Positions 6,748-14,862 of a stretch of 64,000 nucleotides of DNA are shown piece by piece. The translations under genes and the position numbers were made by a program. The DNA lies in contig NZ_PYOC01000010.1 of assembly GCF_003026215.1 (NCBI RefSeq), forward strand, positions 1-64,000, written 5' to 3'. Every line of letters begins with the position of its first letter. Position 1 is the stretch's first letter. The stretch is from Photobacterium indicum. GTDB taxonomy: Bacteria > Pseudomonadota > Gammaproteobacteria > Enterobacterales > Vibrionaceae. A model generated the notes under the pieces. It ran no database searches. It was not told where the DNA came from and was given only the letters and a program-made list of their open reading frames with translations.

Positions 6748-7465
6748 TGTAAGAACCATTTAGAAGTGTCATGTTTGAGCCAGTTAGAAATGTCATGTTG
6801 AACTAACTTCAAAGCACCATTTACTTGATGTGTGTTCTGGAGCCAATGAGATGTTGTTAACCATGACTGATGATGAGTTGCTACGAATAAAACTGATCCA
6901 AGATATTTGCGATAAACGTATCACTGGCGTTGAGGCTGCCCGCATCCTCAGTTTGAGTAGCCGACAAATTTATCGCTTAGTTAAGCGTTTTATCACGTTG
7001 GGCTCTAGCGGCTTACTGTCACTTAAACGTGGTCGTCCCAGTAATCATCGCCATGATGACAAAGTAAAATTGCAAACATTAGCCATCGTCCACGAATATT
7101 ACGCTGATTTTGGGCCCACGCTTGCTCATGAGAAATTGGCTGATGTCGACCAAGGCCAAGTGGTTGATAATAAACGGCTTGGCGCGGTATTGAAATTTGC
7201 CCAAGAAAAACAACAAGAGTTCGATCAGCAACAAAAACGCAGCCGCAGTAAAAGCGCACCTAAACGGACAGCCCAACAACGAGCAGTACAACAGCTGCGG
7301 GGAATCAACCCAGCCTTAGCCAGCCCTGAAACGTTCAAACCGAGCACCAAGAAAGGCTGACTTCCCTACTCTCTAACCTATTTCTAAGCGGGATGAACTA
7401 CCTTAAAAAGAGACATTTTAATCTGGGAATAAAGCAGGACACTTTAAAACGGGATAAACAGGGAG
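6748..7465 (+). mobile_element. Internally deleted ISNCY-type insertion sequence
   Basis: The block contains a shortened transposase gene flanked by subterminal repeats typical of such elements: AAGTGTCATGTTTGAGCC and AGAAATGTCATGTTGAAC on the left, and GAGACATTTTAATCTGGG and AGGACACTTTAAAACGGG on the right. The exact tips are uncertain, because no clean terminal inverted repeat or target duplication could be fixed by eye. The element sits next to the dif-like site and may have landed in the prophage edge. Confidence 0.6.
6830..7360 (+). pseudogene. ISNCY-family transposase with in-frame internal deletion
   Basis: The 176-residue frame joins the N- and C-terminal ends of a transposase that is normally well over 400 residues long. 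Residues 8-110 carry the helix-turn-helix part (MTDDELLRIKLIQDICDKRI, ILSLSSRQIYRLVKRF, LKRGRPSNHR, YADFGPTLAHEKL). Residues from about 118 on (NKRLGAVLKFAQEKQQEF, then a Lys/Arg-rich tail) belong to the extreme C-terminus. The DDE catalytic core is missing, so it cannot transpose by itself. The frame is still open and may yield a DNA-binding fragment. The likely original start is the ATG at 6851. Confidence 0.75.
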
Positions 7466-7611
7466 GGTGTAGCCGCAAAGCTAAAGTGTCTCTTTTACTG
7501 CAAAGCGAAAAATGACACCACTGGGCGTTTAACGAACTTGCGTTTCAGTGAGACTGAAATCTGCCTTTAACTACATGGTAGCTACTCGCGAATACATTGA
7601 GCTGATGAATA

Positions 7612-7645
7612 AAAAAGCCCGCGGCCTATAGGTTTACGGGCTTTA
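7612..7645 (-). terminator. Terminator after the broken zinc-ribbon gene
   Basis: On the minus strand the stem AAAGCCCG...CGGGCTTT is followed by TTTTTTATT, a good intrinsic terminator 26 bases past the TAA of the zinc-ribbon pseudogene. Confidence 0.7.
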
Positions 7646-7670
7646 AAGAATTTGGCCTAACACACAAAAT

Positions 7671-7801
7671 TTAATGAATAACTGGCTCAATGACAATCAC
7701 ACCACAAATACATGTAACGATCTCCCGCTCCTCATCGACTAAAAAGTCTTCGTCTTGTCCACACTCTGGACAAGGTTTAACTCAATTTTAATACCATACA
7801 T
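7671..7801 (-). pseudogene. Small zinc-ribbon protein broken by a 1-base frameshift
   Basis: A 131-base gene with a good AAGGA ribosome site before the ATG at 7801-7799. The first eight codons read MYGIKIEL. The frame must then shift by one base to continue as KPCPECGQDEDFLVDEE and end in TCICGVIVIEPVIH. The second part has two Cys pairs (CPEC and CIC), a clear zinc ribbon. Restoring one A in the TTAAACC run gives a 43-residue protein. The remnant looks like a small phage or plasmid-type gene. A sequencing error in the A run is the main alternative to true decay. Confidence 0.6.
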
Positions 7802-7810
7802 ACCGAATCC

Positions 7811-7900
7811 TTAATTAGCGCCTAAGAGTATAAGTAGCACGAACATAGCAATACTAAAAAAGCTTAATAAACAAACAGCTGCTATCGATGTAACTATCAC
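7811..7900 (-). CDS. Possible small hydrophobic protein upstream of the zinc-ribbon remnant
   Basis: An open frame from a GTG at 7900 to a TAA at 7811 encodes 29 residues. Most of them form one membrane helix (VCLLSFFSIAMFVLLILL). The frame continues upstream for a few codons (GKLYGC) without a start before a TAG, and an ATG in the neighbouring frame at about 7920 would need a frameshift. It ends 9 bases before the zinc-ribbon gene, so both may come from one small phage operon. Weak evidence; it may be another remnant. Confidence 0.3.
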   Translation of the reverse strand: MIVTSIAAVCLLSFFSIAMFVLLILLGAN

Positions 7901-7913
7901 ACAACCATACAGT

Positions 7914-8130
7914 TTGCCATACTATATATTAATATCCTCTCATAAAAAGGCAGTAATTGACAATAAACATATTGTCTTTTACATCATCTCACACGCATAT
8001 TGTTCCTGCTCATGTGCCACTTTTTTAATTATCATCGTCGTTAGTTTGGGGCTATTGGTATTAGCTGAGGTTCATATCTCGTTAGAAGCCTTAAAGCTAA
8101 TCACTCATCATATTTCACGCGAAGAATTAG
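7914..8130. other. AT-rich gap upstream of yefM, no clear gene
   Basis: A 79-codon plus-strand ORF covers most of this stretch. It has no ribosome site, it runs into the yefM operator, and its hydrophobic middle may simply reflect T-rich DNA. I see no convincing gene here. Confidence 0.4.
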
Positions 8131-8150
8131 TTGTACTTATTATTGTACAA
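8131..8150 (+). promoter_or_regulatory. Probable YefM operator (TGTACA motif)
   Basis: The sequence TTGTAC-(6)-TTGTACAA lies 42 bases before yefM and is followed by TAATATACT, a likely -10 element. YefM proteins are known to bind palindromes centred on TGTACA and repress their own operon, so this is the expected autoregulatory site. The inference is from motif and place only. Confidence 0.55.
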
Positions 8151-8191
8151 TAATATACTATTCCTAAATATACACACCAATGGTGAATTAA

Positions 8192-8464
8192 ATGGAAATC
8201 TACACTTACTCAGAAGCTCGACAAAACCTGAAGTCTGTAATGGATAAAGTTGAATCAAACTGTGAAGAAGCAATCATTCATCGTCGTGACGGTGAGAATA
8301 TGGTTCTAATGAGCGAGTCAGAATACAACGGCTGGGTTGAGACAATGAGAATTTACTCTAACCCTGCTCAACGGAAGCACATTGAAGAGTCTATCGAACA
8401 ATTCAAATCTGGTGATGTAAGTGTCTTCTCGCTTGAAGAACTTGAGCGATTATCTAATGACTAG
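8192..8464 (+). CDS. yefM: YefM/Phd-type antitoxin
   Basis: A 90-residue antitoxin. The N-terminal domain has the typical MEIYTYSEARQNLKSVMDKV start and the VLMSESEYNGWVETM segment of YefM. The acidic C-terminal part (FKSGDVSVFSLEELERL) is the toxin-binding tail. YefM neutralises YoeB and represses the operon. The stop overlaps the toxin start (ATGACTAG), the standard coupled arrangement. It lies inside the mobile-DNA graveyard, where such modules commonly stabilise integrated elements. Confidence 0.9.
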   Translation: MEIYTYSEARQNLKSVMDKVESNCEEAIIHRRDGENMVLMSESEYNGWVETMRIYSNPAQRKHIEESIEQFKSGDVSVFSLEELERLSND

Positions 8465-8720
8465 GCTTATAGCGTTCAGTGTCAAATCACTTGCTGACTA
8501 TAACGAATGGGCATTAATGGACAAAAAAGTGTTCAAGCGCATTGGTAAGCTAATTGTATCTATCCTTCGCGACCCATACCAAGGTGAAGGAAAGCCTGAA
8601 CCACTCAAACACAATCTGTCTGGTTATTGGTCGCGTCGAATAACGCAAGAGCACAGGTTGGTTTACCAAGTAACCGAAAACCACATAAACATAGTCTCGT
8701 GCAAAGAGCATTACAGCTAA
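8457..8720 (+). CDS. yoeB: YoeB-type ribosome-dependent mRNA endonuclease toxin
   Basis: An 87-residue RelE-superfamily toxin that cuts mRNA on the ribosome when freed from YefM. The start at the ATG overlapping the yefM stop gives MTRLIAFSVKSLADYNEW; a longer frame from 8421 would only extend into yefM. Family features are DKKVFKRIGKLI, then GEGKPEPLKHNLSGYWSRRI, EHRLVYQV, and the end SCKEHYS, which holds the conserved catalytic-region His and Tyr. Full length and apparently functional. Confidence 0.92.
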   Translation: MTRLIAFSVKSLADYNEWALMDKKVFKRIGKLIVSILRDPYQGEGKPEPLKHNLSGYWSRRITQEHRLVYQVTENHINIVSCKEHYS

Positions 8721-8776
8721 TCACTACACATACAAAAAACAGAATGGCTTCAATCAATAAACCGTATTGTAATTGG

Positions 8777-9028
8777 CTATATATGAAAGATTAAGTTTTC
8801 TTTGGCTATTCTTCACCCTATCCAGCTTTCGCTTATCCCTAATTCTCTTCCTATGTACATTCTCATTAACCGTTTACATTCCGGTAGTATCTCTGACTCA
8901 CACTTTAAAACACAACACGTAGTGACGGTGTAACTAGCAAAGCTTACAACTTGAACCTGTCTACCCTTAAAATCCCATTTCACCCTGTAAGAAGGCAAAC
9001 TTTTTTCTTCGGTTGCGGTTGCACTCAA
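8777..9028 (-). pseudogene. Decayed second copy of the DUF3653 phage gene
   Basis: The stretch ILPECKRLMRMYIGRELGIS followed by ESWIG matches the middle of the intact gene at 6277-6729 (IPPECRRLMKLYSGRELS, then NW). A TGA then stops the frame where the intact copy has Trp. Beyond it, RIAKENLI continues the similarity to RMAKGELI before a TAG. The residues before the match do not align well, so the front is rearranged. It marks a second, older filamentous phage insertion or one end of a larger decayed prophage. Confidence 0.6.
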
Positions 9029-9176
9029 TACGCCTAACGCCTAACTACAGCCTCATTTGACACCTTAAATTGGCGATTTGAGCGATTTTAACTTACTGTT
9101 TTCCATGAGGTTATTTTTGTTGGTGCAATTGATGTTAGGTGATAATCTTCGGATTCAATATTAGCGAGGAATACTT

Positions 9177-9833
9177 ATGGCAAAAGATTACGAGGTATTT
9201 AATCAAGTCGATTTTTCTAATCAAGATCTGAGTGATTCATATTTTAAGGGATGCAAATTTTTTAGGTGTAACTTTAACCGCACAAACCTAAGAGATGCTA
9301 AATTTGATGACTGTGTCTTTATAGAGCAAGGTGCTATTGAGGGCTGCCATTTCGATTATAGTGATTTGCGCGACTCATCGTTTAAGAACTGCAAACTTTC
9401 ATTATCTAATTTCAAAGGTGCTAAGTGTTTTGGTATTGAATTTAGAAGTTGTGATTTAAAAGGCGCTAATTTCATACAAGCAAGCTTCTCGAACCAAATT
9501 AGCAACAGTATGTATTTCTGCTCGGCTTATATCACAGGCTGCAATCTCTCTTACGCGAACTTTGAACGACAATGTATAGAGAAATGTGACTTGTTCGAGA
9601 ATAGGTGGATTGGTGCTAATCTGCAAGGCGCTTCATTAAAAGGGGCAGATTTAAGCCGTGGTTCATTTTCTGAAGATTGTTGGGGCCAGTTTAATATACA
9701 AGATTGTGACCTCAGTAATTCAGAATTAAACGGCTTAAACCCACGAAAAGTTAACTTAAGCGGTGTAAATATCTGTGTATGGCAACAAGAGCAATTACTT
9801 GAACAGCTTGGGTTAATCGTATTGCCTAATTAA
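9177..9833 (+). CDS. qnr: Qnr-type pentapeptide repeat protein
   Basis: A 218-residue protein made almost wholly of A(D/N)LXX-type pentapeptide repeats (for example NFNRTNLRDAKFDDCVF, ANLQGASLKGADLSRGSF), which form a right-handed beta-helix that mimics DNA. Length, the N-terminal YEVFNQVDFSNQDLSDSYF, the break at about residues 105-120 (FSNQISNSMYFCSAYI) and the C-terminal helix (WQQEQLLEQLGLIV) match the Qnr family. Qnr binds gyrase and topoisomerase IV and lowers quinolone susceptibility. Chromosomal homologues in Vibrionaceae are seen as a reservoir of plasmid qnr genes. The ribosome site is GAGGAAT. No LexA box was seen. Confidence 0.9.
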   Translation: MAKDYEVFNQVDFSNQDLSDSYFKGCKFFRCNFNRTNLRDAKFDDCVFIEQGAIEGCHFDYSDLRDSSFKNCKLSLSNFKGAKCFGIEFRSCDLKGANFIQASFSNQISNSMYFCSAYITGCNLSYANFERQCIEKCDLFENRWIGANLQGASLKGADLSRGSFSEDCWGQFNIQDCDLSNSELNGLNPRKVNLSGVNICVWQQEQLLEQLGLIVLPN

Positions 9834-10007
9834 TGTATGCGGTGCGTTTAGTGGATACATCGTAGCGCACCGTTAACAATATTGTGGCAAACAAAAAGAT
9901 GTTAACGCACTTGGATTTTTTGAACTACCTTACATAGTAGTTTTTGGCTAGCGCAGATGTTTACACGTTCTCGAATGCTGTTCTCCACTTTATATAGGTA
10001 GTTATAC

Positions 10008-10403
10008 ATGATTAGACTTCTTACATTGACTCTTTTAGCTGTGTCGATTAGTGCCAATGCTGCAACGTCTACAGATTTGGTAAAAAGTACGACAACATGG
10101 GATGGTCATAAACTTCCACCCTATTCACTTGTGCAACCAGAAGTGACTATAAAAGAAATCATAATAGAACCAGGAGAAAAACTGCCATGGCACCAACACC
10201 CTGTTATAAACGCAGGCGTACTGATCAGTGGTGAGCTAACGGTTCATGCAGAGGAGAAATCGTTAAAGATGAAAGCGGGTGATAGCCTTGTTGAATTAGT
10301 TAACACCTCTCATTATGGTGAGAATACAGGTAAGGTGCCGGCTAAAATTATTGTGTTTTATCTGTCAGAAAAGAATCAAAAAGTAACAGTATTGGATAAG
10401 TAA
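10008..10403 (+). CDS. Secreted single-domain cupin protein
   Basis: A 131-residue protein with a signal peptide (MIRLLTLTLLAVSISANAA) and one cupin barrel. The first cupin motif is PGEKLPWHQHPVINAGVLISGE, whose His pair and Glu would bind a metal; the second reads AGDSLVELVNTSHYGEN. Such periplasmic cupins often lack an assigned substrate. The gene stands alone between qnr and a minus-strand gene. No specific enzyme activity can be inferred. Confidence 0.75.
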   Translation: MIRLLTLTLLAVSISANAATSTDLVKSTTTWDGHKLPPYSLVQPEVTIKEIIIEPGEKLPWHQHPVINAGVLISGELTVHAEEKSLKMKAGDSLVELVNTSHYGENTGKVPAKIIVFYLSEKNQKVTVLDK

Positions 10404-10482
10404 CCGTTATTGATAAAACGCAATAATAACGTTGCTTAAAGCGATCGATATACCTTAAGGAAATGCGGTAATTAAACGTTCG

Positions 10483-10806
10483 TTAATCGAGTAACCAAGT
10501 AGAAAGCGAAGCCCTTACATCAGAACAATGCCCAAATAGCACTAAAGGTCTATTTGGGTAGTCTTGATCTTTTAACTGACTAATTTGAATAAATGTTTCA
10601 GCTTTTACGTCAACATGGCTCACCAGAACCCCGCTATCATGTTGAAATATAAGGTTATTTCTTGTTGCGAAAATTAAATCATCTGCTGTATATATTATTT
10701 TTTTATCTGAGTTTGATATGGTGCAGATGATGGGAAGTTCCTGAGCTACAACGCTAGAGACTGAAAACAACATCGACGCTAGAATTATCCCCTTAAATAT
10801 CCGCAT
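10483..10806 (-). CDS. Small periplasmic protein of unknown function
   Basis: A 107-residue protein with a clear signal peptide (MRIFKGIILASMLFSVSSVVAQ) and a mature part of about 85 residues with two Cys (IICTISN and FGHCSD) that could form a disulfide. I do not recognise the family. It converges on the cupin gene and is divergent from the sigma factor gene. Confidence 0.6.
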   Translation of the reverse strand: MRIFKGIILASMLFSVSSVVAQELPIICTISNSDKKIIYTADDLIFATRNNLIFQHDSGVLVSHVDVKAETFIQISQLKDQDYPNRPLVLFGHCSDVRASLSTWLLD

Positions 10807-11009
10807 AATTATACCTATATACCTTTGATAATAAGAAACGTGCAGCGTTACTTATCAGGTTAACGTCTTTAGACCAAAGTATTATACCTATTTATCAAGT
10901 TATTATACTCAACGCGTAGTATATGTAATGACGGTGTGTTAATGTTTCTAGGTGTTACAGATAAGTATACAATAAGTAACGGCGTGTAATTTAGAGTTAG
11001 GGGAATGAT

Positions 11010-11885
11010 ATGGAAATCAAAAAAGCTGAGACTCAAACTTTTGACGCAGATGTAATCCAGCTCTATTTGCGAGAAATCGCTTTAAAGCCTCTTTTAACTA
11101 AACATGAAGAAATTTTGTATAGTCGAAAAAGCCTTACTGGTGACAAAGAAGCCAAAAAAGTTATGATCGAGAGTAACTTGCGTCTTGTTGTTAGTATTGC
11201 CAAGAAGTATCGTGGAAGTGGCATGCAACTCAGTGATCTAATTGATGAAGGAAATATTGGTTTAATTACTTCAGTTGAAAAATTTGACCCAGAGCGTGGA
11301 TTCCGTTTTTCTACCTATGCGACATGGTGGATTAAACAAACTATCGAGCGTTGTATTCATAATCAAGCGCGTACAATTCGTCTTCCTGTTCATGTTTCTA
11401 AAGAAATTAATACAATCATTAGAACGCATAAGCAGCTAATGAAGAAAAATAACCAAGAGCCAACACGCGAAGAAGTCGCTGAAAAGTTGGAACGTAGTGT
11501 TGATGATATTTCTTCTGTATTAGCTTACGATGCCCCTATTGTTTCTTTTGATCAAACAATTAACGACGATGCTAATTCGCAGTCAATCTCAGTCTTTATT
11601 GCTGACGACTCTTCTGATAAGCCAGAAAGCCAAGTCGACAAAGACGATATAAAAGGCCTTGCTTTAGCAATGCTAGAAAACTTAAACCAGCGAGATCGTG
11701 AAATTTTGTGTCGTCGCTTTGGTTTACTAGGCTATGAAGTTCAGACGCTTCAACAAGTTGCGAATGAAGTGGGCTTAACCCGCGAACGTATTCGTCAGCT
11801 GCAAGTCAGTTCGTTGAAAAAGCTGAAAAATACGCTAGAAAGAGATAATTACGACTTAGAGTTATTGTTTGCTCAGTCTGCTTAA
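11010..11885 (+). CDS. RpoS-family (group 2) sigma factor
   Basis: A 291-residue sigma-70 family protein. Region 1.2 starts at DADVIQLYLREI, regions 2.1-2.4 contain MIESNLRLVVSIAKKYRGSG, LIDEGNIGLI and FRFSTYATWWIKQTIER, region 3 follows NQARTIRLPVHVSKEI, and region 4 ends in GLTRERIRQLQVSSLKKL. Overall it is closest to RpoS, but it is somewhat short and no nlpD or other usual rpoS neighbour is present. It may be an extra RpoS-like sigma factor (compare RpoQ of Vibrio fischeri) rather than the main one. Start by GTTAGGGGAATG. Confidence 0.88.
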   Translation: MEIKKAETQTFDADVIQLYLREIALKPLLTKHEEILYSRKSLTGDKEAKKVMIESNLRLVVSIAKKYRGSGMQLSDLIDEGNIGLITSVEKFDPERGFRFSTYATWWIKQTIERCIHNQARTIRLPVHVSKEINTIIRTHKQLMKKNNQEPTREEVAEKLERSVDDISSVLAYDAPIVSFDQTINDDANSQSISVFIADDSSDKPESQVDKDDIKGLALAMLENLNQRDREILCRRFGLLGYEVQTLQQVANEVGLTRERIRQLQVSSLKKLKNTLERDNYDLELLFAQSA

Positions 11886-11896
11886 CGCATATATAG

Positions 11897-11930
11897 AAAA
11901 GCATCTAAATAATTAGGTGCTTTTTTTATA
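11897..11930 (+). terminator. Terminator of the sigma factor gene
   Basis: Imperfect stem AAGCATCTA / TAGGTGCTT followed by a T7 run, 13 bases after the stop. Confidence 0.7.
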
Positions 11931-12123
11931 TATCTTAGAAGTTACACCGTAGCATTCCCTTTCTAAAATAGTCTCGAGCCTCCGTTTTATACAAATAAAT
12001 GCTTGAAAAACACCCAGATAACGCTTGTTTAAGCAAATTATTAAATTTGTGATAGAAATATAAATGATCAATGCTGATAATTATGTAGTTACTTTAATTC
12101 ATTTGTATTGAGTAGGCCTTATT

Positions 12124-12660
12124 TTGAAATACATTATTATTTTGTTGGTACTGTGTGTATCTGGATGTGCAAGTTACAGTGTCACGGAGGGTGAAATTCA
12201 AGATTATCTCGATAGCCGCACAACTTTTGAAAGAACAGTTGGAATTAAAGGTATCGCTCACGCCAATGTTCAGTTTAATGATGTAAAAGTGGGAATTGGT
12301 CGCGTTGCAAATGATCGCGTAAATCTTTCATCAAAAGCGCAAGCAGAAATTATGATAACAGGGCAACCAAAACAATCTGTAGAAGTTGATATTGATTTTA
12401 GTGCTATTCCATTTTATGACAAAGATGAAGGTGCTATTTTTCTGAAAGATTTAAACGTAGAGTCATTGAATGTAACACCCGATAACCTTGGAATTTTTGC
12501 TAATAAACAGCTCATCTCACCCATTGTTAGTATTGTTGGGCAAATATTATCTACCCGCCCTGTCTACCGTTTAAATGAAGATGATTTCAAAGAATCATTG
12601 TTGAAGACAGCTGGACCAGAATTGAAAATCAAAAATCATGAACTTGTTGTAGGGCTTTAA
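12124..12660 (+). CDS. DUF1439 lipoprotein (YceB-like)
   Basis: A 178-residue lipoprotein starting at TTG. The signal ends in the lipobox VSGCAS, with Cys at residue 15. The mature part (VTEGEIQDYLDSR, then long alternating strands, LKDLNVESLNVTPDNLG) matches the DUF1439/YceB group of outer-membrane-anchored proteins with a tubular lipid-binding-like fold. Function is not settled. It is a single gene with its own hairpin terminator. Confidence 0.8.
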   Translation: MKYIIILLVLCVSGCASYSVTEGEIQDYLDSRTTFERTVGIKGIAHANVQFNDVKVGIGRVANDRVNLSSKAQAEIMITGQPKQSVEVDIDFSAIPFYDKDEGAIFLKDLNVESLNVTPDNLGIFANKQLISPIVSIVGQILSTRPVYRLNEDDFKESLLKTAGPELKIKNHELVVGL

Positions 12661-12667
12661 CGTCGAT

Positions 12668-12700
12668 TAAAATAGGCTCGCTCGTTAAGGAGCCTATTAA
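12668..12700. terminator. Convergent terminator
   Basis: Stem AATAGGCTC / GAGCCTATT between the lipoprotein gene and the converging small gene at 12708. Confidence 0.6.
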
Positions 12701-12707
12701 TGAATAC

Positions 12708-13004
12708 CTATTTCGTTTGTTTAGACTGCTCTAGAAAATTCGTACCTGCAGCTTCATCAATAATATAAACAGCTCGCTCTGCTTCGAATGCTTTTTTCAT
12801 TGCTTCTGCTGCATAATTCCGAACAGTTTTACCTTGCGTTGTAACCACTAAAGTTATGATCATAAAAATACTAAAAACGGTACAAACAGCCGTTACTACC
12901 ATTTTTTTCATCACGCGTTTTTCTGATTCTCGCAATTCACTTCGCACCATTTCAAGTACATCATAATTGGTCAAATTTGGACGAACCTTTCTATTAAGCG
13001 ACAT
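12708..13004 (-). CDS. Small single-helix membrane protein, unknown
   Basis: A 98-residue protein with a charged N-terminal part (YDVLEMVRSELRESEKRVM), one membrane helix at about residues 34-54 (VVTAVCTVFSIFMIITLVV) and a polar C-terminal part with a short helix (AEAMKKAFEAERAVYII). I do not recognise the family. It has no operon partner and ends at a shared terminator. Confidence 0.55.
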   Translation of the reverse strand: MSLNRKVRPNLTNYDVLEMVRSELRESEKRVMKKMVVTAVCTVFSIFMIITLVVTTQGKTVRNYAAEAMKKAFEAERAVYIIDEAAGTNFLEQSKQTK

Positions 13005-13217
13005 AATACCAAGCCTTTTTATTATTATTAGGCCGAATTATATCAACAACAACTTAACGATAGCTTAATCATATGCTTACTAAACATATAGTGATAAATC
13101 ATTGAATTATACCGTATTATTTATTTCACTCAGTATAGTTATAGTGCATTAGAGTGGAGTTATAAGCTACATAAAACCGTAACTTATAACTTTCATACTG
13201 TTGGTACCGATATCACT

Positions 13218-14384
13218 TTAAATCAAAGCATCCGTCACTACTTTATAAACAACAAATACCACGGCAAGTAACCATACTGGGCATCGTTTGTATTTCAATA
13301 ATGCATAGCCGGTGATGACTGAAAAAATATCAAAAATAGAGCTAATCGATGTAGTGATAACAGGCGTAACAAAAGCGCTGCCCAGTAAACCAATAACACT
13401 AGCGTTAACCAAAACAATAGATACTTTTAATCTTGAGTGACTAAACAGCGCTTTCCAAGCGGGTAAAAAAGCAAATAGCAGTAAACAACCTGGCAAAAAT
13501 ACGGCAACAGTTGCGAGAAAACTACCGAGAATAGGCATAGAAGGTAATGCAGATGCACCTAAATAACTCGCCATTGTAAACATTGGGCCAGGAACTAACT
13601 GTGCAGCAGCATAGGATGTTAAAAAAGTATCAGGCTCAACCATTCCTTCCATCATTGGCTCTAATAAAGGTAAAACAACATGTCCTCCCCCAAATACAAA
13701 ACTACCCGCCTGATAGAAAACATTCATCAGGTTTAACGCTTCTGCCTGATTTGCAACCAGAGGTAGCCCGATAAGTAATCCAACAAATACCGAGATTATA
13801 AAAACATTAGGACGAATAGGATCGTTCTTTATGGCCATAGTATTTACAGCACCATTTGTATTCCTAAAAGACATTAAATAACCGACTAAGGCTGCAATCA
13901 TAATCGGGGCAACTTGCCCAAGTAGACCAGAACTAAAGAAGACCCAAATGGCCGTTAGGCTTGCAACAAATAAGGTAAGTAATGACGTGACATTCTTTTT
14001 CGCCATCCCCCAAAGCGCATCAGCAACCACAACAACGGCCAATAATTTAGCGGCATGAATGACGGTTTCAATAATCGCCATTCCAGTTACTTGGTTATTA
14101 GCGATTGCCAAAAATGTTAGCAAAACGAAAGAAGGCAGCGTGAATCCAATAAATGCTGCAATCGCCCCCAAGTAACCTGCTCTTTTAAATCCTATGTACA
14201 TACCCAGCTGACTACTAGCAGGGCCAGGTAAGAACTGGCACAAAGCGACAGCATGAGTGAAGTCATTTTGTTTTAACCATTTTTTATTTTCAACAAACTC
14301 TCGTTGAAAATAACCAATATGTGCAGCTGGTCCACCGAAACTATACAAGCCAAGCACGAAAAAATTCCACAAAACGTTGAGCAT
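13218..14384 (-). CDS. chrA: ChrA-family chromate transporter
   Basis: A 388-residue inner-membrane protein with two CHR halves, each starting with the family motif: FGGPAAHIGYFQREF near residue 17, and FGGGHVVLPLLEPMM near residue 230. Other family features are FLPGPASSQLGMYIG and LVPGPMFTMASYLGA. It has 10-12 membrane helices. ChrA exports chromate by proton antiport and gives resistance; in many marine bacteria its natural substrate may be sulfate-like anions. A LysR-type gene lies divergent, 478 bases away. The ribosome site is TAGGAGG. Confidence 0.9.
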   Translation of the reverse strand: MLNVLWNFFVLGLYSFGGPAAHIGYFQREFVENKKWLKQNDFTHAVALCQFLPGPASSQLGMYIGFKRAGYLGAIAAFIGFTLPSFVLLTFLAIANNQVTGMAIIETVIHAAKLLAVVVVADALWGMAKKNVTSLLTLFVASLTAIWVFFSSGLLGQVAPIMIAALVGYLMSFRNTNGAVNTMAIKNDPIRPNVFIISVFVGLLIGLPLVANQAEALNLMNVFYQAGSFVFGGGHVVLPLLEPMMEGMVEPDTFLTSYAAAQLVPGPMFTMASYLGASALPSMPILGSFLATVAVFLPGCLLLFAFLPAWKALFSHSRLKVSIVLVNASVIGLLGSAFVTPVITTSISSIFDIFSVITGYALLKYKRCPVWLLAVVFVVYKVVTDALI

Positions 14385-14862
14385 ATTACCTCCTAGAAAA
14401 AGATATTTTACGCCACAATAAACAATTAATTAAATCGTTTGAAATGATAGTTTCCATGCTTAATTTTAATAGTTAAAAACCGATAAATATCCATAATGTG
14501 AATAAACAGAGCACGCATTGTTATTAAGTTACGAAACACACCCGCCAACCGTGCACACGCAGAGACAATAATAGTATACTACTGTTTTTAAAGGAATAAA
14601 TACCATTTCAGATATTTATAAATTAGCCGGCCGCCTGAATGCTAGTGCATGAAAAAGTAGTCACTAACAAAAAGAAGCAATCAGAGTATTTAAAATTTGA
14701 CTTAGCTGGGTAATATTTTATAAATTCAGAATTAGTTGCCTTCTACCTTCTTGATAATGCGTTTATTTGGTTTGTTACGGTGTGACATTTATTCTCTGTA
14801 TTATTAATGTCTTACATACATCAGTGTTATAATCGAAATATTGATAATCAAGGTTCTTCCCT
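14385..14862. other. Divergent intergenic region between chrA and a LysR gene
   Basis: 478 AT-rich bases with no ORF of note on either strand. They must hold both promoters. Candidate LysR-type sites could not be fixed by eye. Confidence 0.4.

Noticed and set aside
7535..7630. Short plus-strand frame reading AFNYMVATREYIELMNKKARGL
   Set aside because: It opens after a stop with no ribosome site and ends within the terminator; it may be a relic, but there is too little to name.
7914..8153. 79-codon plus-strand ORF with a hydrophobic middle
   Set aside because: No ribosome site, overlap with the yefM operator, and T-rich DNA easily gives hydrophobic codons.
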